DNA of 64,000 nucleotides, from the NCBI GenBank assembly GCA_028571685.1, contig CM053162.1, positions 49,302,351-49,366,350 on the forward strand. The letters are read 5' to 3'. The position numbers and the translations under genes are program-made. Below the pieces are notes generated by a model, which saw nothing but the letters and a program-made list of their open reading frames with translations, was not told where the DNA came from and searched no databases. This document shows positions 1 to 10,420 of this stretch, one piece after another. The first letter of the stretch is position 1. Every line of letters starts with the position of its first letter. The DNA comes from Heterohyrax brucei. Taxonomy: Eukaryota > Chordata > Mammalia > Hyracoidea > Procaviidae.

Positions 1-193
1 TGACACCTTACCAAGACCCACCCAATGGCATGTAGCAGAAAGAGCATCACACTGTAAATCTAGATACTAGAAAGGTAGGTTTCTCCACTAACTAGTAGTA
101 TGATCTCACAGAGTTTTCTTGGCGCCAGAAGACTCACCTGCCTTCATCTGCAAAATTTGAAAGTTAGGTTAGGTGTGTTTTCAAACTTCTTTG

Positions 194-402
194 GAGTCCT
201 TGGATAATACCAACAGGTAAAGTACCCAGCTACCAACCAAAAGGTTGGGGTTTCAAGCCTACCCAGACTTGTCTAAGGAGAAAGACCTGTCCATCTATTT
301 CTCAAAAATCATCCACTGAAAACCTCATGGGTTTCAGTTGTATTCTAACACACTTTGGGTTACCATGAGTTGGAATCAACTCAATGGTAACTGGTTTAAA
401 AA
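194..402 (+). repeat. AfroSINE, long form
   Basis: A tRNA-derived SINE of the afrotherian type. The head reads like the family start (ggagtccttggataatacc), the middle holds the box-like stretch 'accaaccaaaaggttggggt', and the tail is 'ccatgagttggaatcaactc'. It has the extra segment 'ggagaaagacctg' that marks the long form of the family. It is diverged, so not a recent insertion. Confidence 0.85.
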
Positions 403-1264
403 TTAATTTAAGATGTATTCATATGTTGTTGCCTATTTTCAGTGAGAAGTGCCATTCAGCCTCAAATAGCTGCTTAGTTAGCTCTTCGCAGTCCACCAAG
501 AATATTTCCATACCTTCACTTGCTCCTGAGACAGAGGCAGAGGAATTATCACTATGCATTTGTTTTTAAATGAGAAAAGTGAGCCTCTGAGAATTTAGAT
601 ACCATGGCTAATATCACACGGTGGGAAGCAATCCTAGAATTTGCCTCTTCGTCTTTAATACTCTATCTCATTGCATGTCTTGCACTTCTACCTGCATGAA
701 GAGCTCTAGAAATGGCTACCGGTAGTTCACTGGAGAAAATAATTGCAGGAATAGAGATAAGAACAGGGGACAGGGAAAGGACAGACCCAGGTCCTGTTCT
801 CAGAAGACCCCCAATCTTCCAGGAGAAACAAACACATCTCTGTTTAACTAAAATACCCATTTTTAAAAGTCAGACTCAATTTTCGCCTCCAGGAAGCCTG
901 TCCTGCCTCATCCTCTTTCCAGCCTCCAGGGATCCTCTCTTCTGGGTGGTTAATTCTATTCCATATCCAAGGTGGGTGCAATTAATCATGTTCTCTCCTC
1001 CTTTTTACTTTAGCATGTGTTTGGCTTATTCCTTCCAGTTCATTAGGAAACTTCATGTGGGCATGACTCACGAATTCTGTTAGTAGTCACACATGCACAT
1101 CCACAGTGAAAAATCAGCTATCAGTGTGATTCGCCAATTAGCTCAGGCATCTGCACCAGAGGTTTCCTCTGTTAGAGTTAAAACTAAGCTCTGTTATGTC
1201 AAAATTAGCGTCTGGACTGGTGTTAGCCAATGAGAACTGATTACAATGAAGTATTCCATAGAGC
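403..1264. other. unique sequence, no gene recognised
   Basis: I see no repeat family and no coding signal here. A 123-codon open frame (712-1083, plus) overlaps a 65-codon frame on the other strand; neither has recognisable domain wording or splice context. Confidence 0.5.
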
Positions 1265-1492
1265 AGGAGTTATAGAGTAAGGCACACTGAGCTTTAATCT
1301 CTGCTTCTGTTGAGTAGCTCTGGGGCTGTGAACTGCCCAGCAGCTGACTGAGAGACTTTGTCTCTCCAAGCCTCAGTTTCTTCATATGCAAAATGGGTAT
1401 AATAACAGTATCTATCTCATGGAGTTGTTATAGAGATTAACTGAGTGAATCTGCCTACTGATACATAGGAAGAATACAGTAAATGTTAATCT
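1265..1492 (+). repeat. MIR SINE
   Basis: An ancient mammal-wide SINE. The diagnostic core is readable: 'agcctcagtttcttcatatg', then 'caaaatgggtataataacag', then 'ctcatggagttgttatagag', and the end 'cagtaaatgtta'. It is old and carries substitutions throughout. Confidence 0.85.
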
Positions 1493-3099
1493 GTGCTATT
1501 ACACTACATGGAGTTAGCAAAGTATAGCACACAATTTAAATGCAAATAGTAATTATACTATAGTGCTCTGCCTTTTTATTTTATTCTAACAGGAAACCTG
1601 TTTACTCCTGTTAATTTAGCAGAAACAATGTTCAAAGCTTATGTTTGTTCTAAGAATTAACAATAGAAAGACAACAGTATTTGTTGACTTTAGTCTGTTT
1701 GGATCATTGTAATAAGGTGCCCCATATGTAGAGAGTACTATGAATTTCTACAGCTGATTAAAAATATAATTTTCTGAAGAGTCATGGTAAATCTCTTTTC
1801 CACAGACACCTTTTAATAAAAAACATAAATTATACACATGCTGTTATGCTAACAATATTGGCACAACAAGAATATGATTAAAGATGCAGACAGAGTAGGT
1901 CAAAAAGACTATAAAAGGATTCATATGCATTGTTTGATGTATATTAAAATGATTGGTCAAAGTTTAGGTAATATTTTAATTCTGGGTATCCACATACTTA
2001 TGGCCTATTCAAATCTCACCCCAAACAAGCAGCGTTTGTTTTTGAAAGCGGAAGTTCAATAGAAACCACCAGAGCATGTTAAATCAGTCTACTGCCTCTA
2101 TTTCATAAAAAAATTGCTTCAAAATAGAGAGAAGAACAGCACTGGATGTTTTTAGTTTATGGAATAAAGCAACAGCTATTTTCTTCCATTTTTAACTTGA
2201 TGCTTCTCAGATGTGGAACACCTTTAGTGATGCTTTGATTTCTCTGTTTGGCTACCCTATGCTACTCCTCATTTCTGGAGTCACCTTAGCCTTCTAAATG
2301 TCAATTTTTGCTCCAAAGCAGAAAATGTTAAAAGAGGATTTCATGCAATCAGACTTCCCAGATGTCTCTTTGGGTCTTTTGAAGTAGTTCTAAACCCAAC
2401 GGGAACACCTCATTTTGGCAGCAACAAATGACATTTCATCTCTATTTGTTGGAGTAAACTGACATTCATTATAACTGGAGATTGCCAATGCCTCATTAAG
2501 CCATGAGAAAAATGGAGTTATCTTCAATGGAGTTGTAAAACACAATAGTAAACGCATTTCACTCTGGCTTTTGTAACCATTTATATGAAAGGCTTTCCAT
2601 CTTCTGCAAGATACTGTATCTTAAAATCTTGGCAAACCCCATTGGTTGTTTCGTACATGCTCCCAGACAAGAATGCTGTCATCACCAATCACTGTTTGTT
2701 CTTTCTCTGTGTTTTGCTGAACCCCACAAGCTATCACAGACCCTGCCATTGTTTAAACTTTCTCCTCTCTCAAAGACCCAAACCTGAGTCTGTGGGACAA
2801 GTACTTGAGCTTATTTAAACACAATAACCTGCTTACAATTGATCCTTACCTAGGGTGGTTAGATATAGTTGGGTAGCTCACCTTGCCTGAGTTAACTACC
2901 AGTGGTGTCCACACTCAGTGTATACTCTTAAACTTTAAATCTGTCCTGCAGACTCTCCAAAAATGTTTAGTAATGACTTAGTTCTCGTGAAGGTTCATAT
3001 TAACACTTTTACTATATTCTGAATTACATGGTTTTAGTAATTTTTGCTAATACCTTATAGCAAAGTATTGATATAAATATTGATATAACATCTAGTAAA
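1493..3099. other. unique AT-rich sequence
   Basis: About 1.6 kb with no repeat that I recognise and no coding signal. Open frames are at most 77 codons and look random. Confidence 0.45.
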
Positions 3100-3560
3100 T
3101 GTACTGTGTTAGTCAACTAATGTCATAAGACGTTGTACAACAAACTGACCCAGAACTCAGTGGAGCAAAACAGCAATCATTTATCCATGCTTCTGCTCTG
3201 TTATTGGGCTGAAAGGCAGCGAGCTTGGGCCAGCTATCAGAGGATCCAGCCTGGGCTCACTTGGACTTGACTGCCGATTATAGACAAGGCTCAAATCTTC
3301 ACCCATGTTTTCCAGTCTCCTTCATGAGTGAACTAGCTAAGGCATTATCTTCTCGTAGTGATGACTGAAAAATCAGAACAAAAATTCAACTGTGAAGGCG
3401 TGTAGTAAGTCTCTGCTTGCATTAAGTTTGCTAATACCCCACTGGTTAAAGCAAGGCTTATAGTCAAACCAAAAGTCAAGGGGCAGGAAAGTATATTTGA
3501 CCTCTCGGGACAGGACTATGCAGTCACAAGGTAAAGGATATAGTTGTAGGAAATGGCATA
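3100..3560 (+). repeat. ancient interspersed repeat (MER-type, family not named)
   Basis: The wording 'acaacaaactgacccagaac' followed by 'tcagtggagcaaaacagcaa' matches a common old mammalian repeat whose consensus reads roughly 'caaactaccccaaaactcagtgg' in pieces. A second copy of the same family lies at 33750-34190. I remember this family only by its sequence and will not give its name. Confidence 0.55.
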
Positions 3561-4021
3561 GAAATGGAAACCACGATGCAATCTACCAGAGGTGTTTAAG
3601 GACCTGTTTCACTTATTCTTAGCATTAAAGTAGCACAGAGGTACTGAGCACAGTAAGGAAACAATGTAGCTTGTTTAAATCCACTAACCATTTACTGAAC
3701 ACATACTCCATGTGTTGCATACGTGTAAGAAAATAAACGCATGTATTGTATGTAGGGTATCTACAGCATGAGAGGTGAAGAGTGGGAACTGGTTGAGAGT
3801 GTCTCTGTTCTGAGAGGATAAAGACTCGGTGTCATTGCTCAGAGTGCCTATGAGACCTGCACTGTTCAAGGATTTTATTTGCCTTTAACTTTTATAGCTT
3901 TTAAAACAGAAATTATAAAAGCAATTCGTATTTGTTTTATAAAATTAAAAAAGTGTATCTAGGAATAAAGAATAAAATAAAATATAGTAATTCTTCCACC
4001 ATGAATAAGTTTTCTTTTTTT

Positions 4022-4136
4022 TTTTTTAATCCATCAGCTACTCCTTGGAAACTTTATGGGACAGTCCCAGTCTGTCCTGTGGGTCGCTAAGAGTCTGAAG
4101 ACTTGATGGCAATGAGTTTGGTTTTTGGTTGATTTA
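4022..4136 (+). repeat. AfroSINE, 3' half
   Basis: Only the body and tail are present: 'ctccttggaaactttatggg', 'acagtcccagtctgtcctgt', then the shared tail 'gatggcaatgagtttggttt'. The head is missing; an oligo-T run (from about 4013) abuts the 5' side. Confidence 0.8.
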
Positions 4137-4329
4137 ACCAAGTCAATCCTAAAACACTAGAGCACGTTGTAGTGAAATTTTAGAACAATAGGAATAAAGA
4201 AAAGATCTTAGAAGTTCTTGGAAAAGAAAAATGCGACTCAGAATAAGAAAGACTAGATTTTTCAGAAATACAGGTTCCAGCATCACAACAACACACAAGC
4301 CTCCACAGTACAACAAGCTGACAGACACA

Positions 4330-4356
4330 TGTGTGTGTGTGTGTGTGTGTGTGTGT
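4330..4356. repeat. (TG)n microsatellite
   Basis: An uninterrupted run of about 13.5 TG units. It lies just upstream of the RTE copy that begins near 4364. Confidence 0.97.
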
Positions 4357-4363
4357 AACACAT

Positions 4364-7212
4364 CAAGGGTAGAGTCAATGGGCCTGTGATGTTGGAAACT
4401 GTGCCATAGCTATAAGCAGCCATTAACAACCAGAATGTGGAATGCGCAAACTATGAATCTTAGGAAAATTTCAAGTCCTCGAAAGTGAAATGGAACCCAT
4501 AAAGGGTGATATCATAGGCATTAGTGGGCTGAAAGTGACTGGTATTGGCCGTTTTGAATAAAACAATCATATGGTCGTCTATGCTGGGAATGACAAATGG
4601 AAGAGGAAAGGCATTACAATTATCATCAAAAAGAATAATTCAAGATGTATTCTGATGTACAGTGCTGTCAGTGACAGAGTAATATTCATACACCTACAAA
4701 GAAGATCAATAAACATGTCTATTTTTCAAATTTATATATCAACTATTAACCCCTAGGATGAAAAAATTGAAGAGTTTTACCAACTTCTGCAATCTGACAT
4801 AGATCAAATAAGCAACCAAATTCTTTAACGATTACTAGTGATTGGAAGTGAAAATTGAAAACAAAGAAGAATAGTTAGCTGGAAAACACTGCCTTGGTAA
4901 TAAAAACAGTACTGAAGATTGTATGATAGAATTTTGCAAGACCAATGACTTTTTCATTGCTAATAACTTTTTCCAAAGCTTAATTTGTGCCTATACACAT
5001 GCATCTCACTGGATGGAATATACAGGGATCAAACTGATTATATCTTGAAAAGAAACAAAGCAGAAGCTAAATACCATTAGTCAGAACAAAGCTGTAAGCT
5101 AACCGCATAACAGACCTTCAACTTCTCATACGTTTAAATTTAGGCTGAAGATAAATGAAATTAAAACAAGCCCATGAGAGTTGAAGTATGGCCTTGAGTA
5201 TGTCACACCTGAATTCAGAGACCGTCTCAGGAAGAGAACTGATGCACTAAACACTAACGCCTGACATCACATGAGTTGTGGGACAACGTGAAGGACATCA
5301 AATATGAAGAACGCAAAAGGCCATTAAATGCACAAAAAAGAAACGAAAGACCAAAATAGATGTCAAAAGAGACTGAAACATTTTCATGAACTTAGAGGAG
5401 CTAAAGCAATTAAAGAAATGATTATTCATTTAATCAGAACAAAAAGAAATCAAAAGAAACAATAACGTAAAAAAGCTGAACAGACGATTCAAAGGGTGGT
5501 TAGAGAAAGCAGAGTAAAATCCTACAATAACAGGTGTGAGGACCTGGAGTCAGAAAATAAAAAGGCAAGAACACTCCCCATATTTCTGAAGTTGAATGAA
5601 CTGAAGAAAAAATAAGGACGGATTCTGTAGGCAAAATATTGCAGAATGTAGGAAGCATCAATAACAAAAAGATGGAAGGAATACACAGATTCACTGTATC
5701 AAAAAGAATTGCTTGATGTTCAGCCATTTCAGGAGGTAACATGCAATCAAAAACTGATGACACTGAAGGAAGAAGTCCAAGCTGGATTGAAGACACTGGC
5801 AAGGAACAAGATTCCCAGAGCTGACGGTGTCCCAGCTGAAGTGGTTCTCTTATAAAGGAGGTAAGGCTTGAACTACTCACTTGCCTACGCCATGAAATTT
5901 AGAGGACAGTTTTCTGGTGAACTAACTGAAACAGGTGCATACTTTATATCCATTCCAAAGAAGTGATTAAACAGAAAGGAGAAATTATTGAACAATATCA
6001 CTAATATCACAATCAAGTAAAATTTTGCTGAAGATAATTCAAAAATAGTTGCAGCAGTGCATCTGCAGGGAACTGCCAGAAATTCAAGCCAGATTCAGAA
6101 GAAAATGGAGAATGAGGGATATCACTGTTGAGGTCAGATGGACCTTGGTTGCAAGCAGAAAATGCTAGAAAGAGGTTAATCTGTATTTTATAGACCATGC
6201 AAAGTTATTTGATTGTAAGGGTCAAAGCAAATTATAGATAATATCGGGGAAAATGGGAATTCCAGAAAACTCAATTGTGCTTTTGAGAAACTTGTACATA
6301 GACCAAAAGTCAGATTGGAATAAGAGGATGTTGAGTGACTTGAGATTCAGAAAGGTGTATGTCTGGGTTGTATCATTTTGTCACTTTATATGTTAAGCAA
6401 ATAATCACTAAATCTGGACTATATGAAGAAGCATGCTGCATCAGAATTAGATGAAGATACATGAACAGCCTGTAATATGCAGACAACACAACTTTGCTTG
6501 CTGAAAGCAAAGGGGCTTTGAAGCACTTAGTGACGAACATCAAAGACTACACACAGCCTTCAGCCTGCAATGTAAGGAAAACAAAAATACACCTGGGCCA
6601 GTAAGCAACACCACGACAAATGGAGAAAAGATTGACTTCGTTAAGAATTTTGTTTTGCTTGGATCCACAATCAATCCCCCTGGAAGCAGCAATCAATAAA
6701 TTGAAAGATGTATTTCACTGGGGAAAGCTGCCGTAGAAGACCTCTTTGAAGTGTTAAAGAGCAAAGATGTCACTTTGAGGACTGAGATAAACCCAACCCA
6801 AACCATGCGTGCCTTACATGCATGCAAAAGACAGACAGTGAACAAGGAAGAGCTAAGAAGAATTAATGTCTTCGAGTCACAGTGCTGGTGAAGAATACTG
6901 AATATAACGTGGACTGTCAGAAGAAATAAGAAATCTTTCTAGGACAAAATACAGCCAGAATCCTCCTTGGAAGCGAAGGTGGTGAGGTTTTGTCTCATGT
7001 ACTTATTATCAAGAGAGACCAGTCCCTGGAAAACAACATGATGCTTCGTAACATGGAGGGTCATCAAAAAAGAGAAAGACCCTCATTGAGATGGATTAAC
7101 ACAGCGGCTGCGACGATTGAGAGGATGTTGTAGGGTTGGGCAGTATTTCTTTTTGTTTGCACACAGTGTCTCCATGAGTGAGTGCTGACTAGACAGCACC
7201 TAACAGCAATAA
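4364..7212 (+). mobile_element. RTE-clade LINE, nearly full length, inactive
   Basis: This is the longest RTE in the window (about 2.85 kb; the family is roughly 3.2 kb). The order is that of an RTE single-ORF element: apurinic-like endonuclease, then reverse transcriptase, then 3' end. In the endonuclease, 4571-4756 reads MVVYAGNDKWKRKG then DRVIFIHLQRR, and the metal-site motif normally GDWN reads SDWK (4837-4848). In the RT, motif C reads YADN at 6476-6487, so the second catalytic Asp is Asn. The C-terminal region and the tail 'gactagacagcacctaacag' follow. Stops and frameshifts are frequent, so no complete protein can be made. It probably copied itself by target-primed reverse transcription long ago; it is now a fossil. 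Confidence 0.9.
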
Positions 7213-7509
7213 CAGGAGTGAGTCTTTAATGATATGCACATAGATGAATACGTAAAGTAGCAGAATATATGTTACAATATTAAGTGAAAAGAATGCAGAA
7301 TAGCCTTCTATTGTTAATCAATCTACTACCATCTATGTATATGATCTCTACACATCTTTTCTTCTATTTAGAAAAAACTGATGGTATTATACCAATAGTA
7401 GAAGTACGTGAATATTTTATTTTCTTATTTAAGGACAGACACAATTTTTGGTTTTCAAAAATGAATATATATTGCTTAATGGTTGTCTAGTAATGTCTCT
7501 AGGATACAA

Positions 7510-7566
7510 GACCAGGCAGTACTGCACTGGTTGTGCCATGTTAAGGGCTTGGCTGCTAATTGAAAG
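7510..7566 (+). repeat. AfroSINE, 5' part (split copy)
   Basis: The SINE head 'ctgcactggttgtgccatgt' and 'ggcttggctgctaattgaaa' is present, then the sequence breaks at 'aaaggttg' into RTE sequence on the other strand. The rest of the same SINE resumes near 8056. Confidence 0.75.
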
Positions 7567-8050
7567 GTTGTTGTTGTTAGGTGCCGTTGAACCAGATCTG
7601 ACTCATAGTGACAACATAACGTAGTGACTCATAGTGACAACAAAACAAAACAGTGCCTGGTCCTGTGTCATGCCCACATTCATTGTTATGCTTGAGCTCG
7701 TTATTACAGTCCCTGAGTCAATCTATCTCTTTCAGGGTCGTTCTCTTTTCAGTTGATCTTCTACTTTACCAAGCATGATGCCAGGGATCGATCCCCCCTG
7801 ACAATACGTCCAAAGTATATAAGATGTAGCGTCTTCACCCTTGCATCCAAGGAGCACTTGGATTGTGCTTCTTCCAAGACAGGTCTGCTTGTTCTTTTGG
7901 CAGTCCAATATTTTTCTCCAGCACCACAATTCAAAGCTGTCAACTTTTCCTCTGTCTCCTTTATTCACTGTCCGGGGCTCATGGGCATATGATGCGACTG
8001 AAGATACCAAGGTCTTCCTTGCAAGTGCATGGGTGTTATCCTATCACTGA
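7567..8050 (-). mobile_element. RTE 3' fragment inserted in a SINE
   Basis: The 3' end of an RTE in minus orientation. It starts with the inverse tail 'ttgttgttaggtgccgttga'. The minus-strand reading gives the C-terminal wording of the RTE protein: ELWCWRKILDCQKNKQ and LGKVEDQLKRERP. A small internal duplication of 'gtgactcatagtgacaacaa' type sits near 7600-7650. It splits the AfroSINE around it. Confidence 0.85.
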
Positions 8051-8215
8051 CCGTAGTAGGAGGTTTCAACACACTAACCGCTCCACGGGAGAAAGATGAA
8101 ACAGTCGGTGTCTGTAAAGTTTACAGCCTTGGAAGCCCCATGGAGTGGTTCTACTCTGAGCTATAGGGGAGCTGAAAGTTGAAATCAACTTCATGAAATG
8201 TTCAGTTTTTTATTT
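8051..8215 (+). repeat. AfroSINE, 3' part (split copy)
   Basis: Continues the SINE begun at 7510: 'accgctccacgggagaaaga', 'acagccttggaagccccatg', 'gtggttctactctgagctat', and the tail 'gaaatcaacttcatg'. Long-form AfroSINE. Confidence 0.75.
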
Positions 8216-9299
8216 GGTTTAATGATGTCATATCAATAAAGTAAATATTATTTACCTAATCCAGTCTATTGATAGAAACTACAATGTTTTACAGTTTTGG
8301 TAATTATAAATACTTTTATGCATCTTAAACATGTATTTTGGAATACTTTACTGAAACATTTCTTTTGGATCTGTTAGAAATTAAATCACTTGAAGCAAAA
8401 ATGCAAGGGCTGTAGTTGAGTGCCAAATTGAGAGAGACAATCCCTTGCCGAGCAAGGGAAATAAAGGGACTTTCCAATTAGAAATACAAGGCAAATCTCC
8501 AGAAGAGCGGCAAGGACCATGGGATTAAAAATGCAAAACACAAAACTCAGGATCAGAAAACAAAGCTTTCTGGGGCTGCTTCTATATTATGTGGAGAAAA
8601 GCTGGAAGGCAGATTATGGTCAATATAGAACCAGTATGAACATGCTCACACAGTGCTGTCTTTTAACAGATTTACACATAAGGCTGATTTCAGGTGTAGA
8701 AGTCATTAAACTGTGCAAACAGACTGGATTTATAAGGTAAAGGCAAAATTGGCAAGGCTTGTATGTTAAGTCTATAGATATAGAACTGAAGCAACTGGTG
8801 GATTTGAAAGTCAAGCTGAGTTAATTTGCACAAACTGGGCCATATAAGCAAAAGACCAGTGCACAATCCGTCTGTACCAGCCTGACCTCCTAACGCAGTA
8901 AATCAGTAGTATACCATGGCTGATCTGTGGTCATCTGGATGTGGCTGGACCAATATTCTAAAATAAACTCTGGCAACAAACACAGAATCTTCTCTCCATT
9001 CTTACCAAGAAGAATGCATTAATTTGAATGCTGAGAGAACAGCCTTGCCATCTCAGGCAGGAGCTTAAAATTAGGGTGGCTTTCTAAACTGAAAATGTGC
9101 TAATCTGTATGGATCAAAGGTCTAGGGGCTGTTTGCTAGAACTTGGCTTTGACGGCTCAGAATTTAAATGAGATACTTATCTATAAAAGACGTTAGCAGT
9201 ATTAATTCTGTTTGCATAGCTTCATTGTTGACCCTGATCACAGTTCAATAAAGTGTAGCATCCAAATGGTAAAACACTCCCTTTGATGGTTCTGACTTT
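8216..9299. other. unique sequence
   Basis: No repeat recognised. A 73-codon frame (8519-8740, plus) starts in a fair context but has no recognisable domain and is probably chance. Confidence 0.4.
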
Positions 9300-9395
9300 T
9301 GGGAATTTGAGACAAGAAGTGACTTGTTCAGGGTCAAACTTAGAATACACAGTGGTGGCAGGCTTCAGCCCACCTACCATTGCAAGGCCTTTTGT
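9300..9395 (-). repeat. MIR fragment
   Basis: The phrase 'aagaagtgacttgttcaggg' followed by 'gtggtggcaggcttcagccc' resembles the MIR segment read on the minus strand (aagtaacttgcccaaggtc type). It is short and diverged. Confidence 0.45.
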
Positions 9396-9459
9396 CTCTA
9401 CTCAAAGACTGGAGAAACTCAAAAGTGTTGCTTAAATAATGTAATTTTCTGTTTTTTTT

Positions 9460-10420
9460 TATTATGATTAAATGGAAGTGTACATTCCCATATAAATTTG
9501 CATGTCCACCTATATTCAACTCCCACTGCTCTCCCTGCCGGTTGACAGCACACTGTTCCTCTCTGCTCCATAAATGTGTTATCTACTCAGCTAACTCCTG
9601 TCCCCTCCTCTCCACCCACTCCCCTTCCTCCAGTAACAGGTCAGCAGGATGACATGTATAGATGCATAGAACCATAAAGTGCACACATGATATGATCACT
9701 CTGTGTCTGCAAGCCCAATCCATTCCTGTCTGAGAGTTCACCTCCATAATGATTTATGGACAGGGGCAGCGTCAGGGCCAGGGGCCATGCTCCCAGGGGA
9801 ACTCTGAGGTCCCTGGACCACCAATTGCTGTCTTTTAATGGAGACCTCAGGGTGCACCCCTTTATATTCTTGTGTTGCCAGCAAGACTCAACTTTGTGAT
9901 CTCCATTAGGGTTTTCATTGATGGTAGCCAGGCACCATATAGTTATTCTGGTCACAAGTCAACATAGTCACCCATTCACGTGAGTCTCTCTGTCTTCTGG
10001 GTTCTCTTTCCCCCATGTTGCTTTGGTACTTGGTGATCATCCATTCCTGCTCAGTTGGGACAATTTGCTGTACCCTCAGATGGCAGATTTTAAGACCTGG
10101 GACAACACTCACCAATGTTGGGTGCAGAAGGCTCTCATAGCAAAATGCTAGTTGTGCCAATTGACCTTGGTTTCCCTGAGAGCATGGTCTCCAGCTCCCT
10201 GCCCCAGCTACTCTGTCCTTGTAATACTGGATTAAGATGGGAGGAGTAATCATGTTATATTAAAGTCCAATTAATATTAATCTTCTTTCTAATGTGTGCT
10301 GTTACAGATTTCACCCAACCTAATTTCTATCAACTATCTAATCTAAACCCTCCCTCCTCTCCCTCCCTCCTTCCCCATCTTGCAGCCATCAAAGAGTCTT
10401 TTCTTCTCTGCATGAGTCTG
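9460..10420 (-). other. L1A 3' UTR
   Basis: About 1 kb between the ORF2 stop and poly-A. It is clearly related to the 3' UTR of the neighbouring L1B: for example 'ttgtgccaattgacc' occurs in both (near 10153 and 17575), as do the 'gacagcacactc/gttcctc' start and the 'actcaccaa' block. Open frames in it (9641-9955 and 9915-10253, minus) are not known proteins. Confidence 0.7.

Noticed and set aside
7732..8099. cluster of six overlapping frames on both strands
   Set aside because: All fall in an RTE 3' fragment; only the minus-strand reading has RTE protein wording, and it is truncated.
9641..10253. two overlapping minus-strand frames in the L1A 3' UTR as a possible third L1 protein
   Set aside because: The corresponding region of L1B does not keep a similar protein, so the frames are likely chance.
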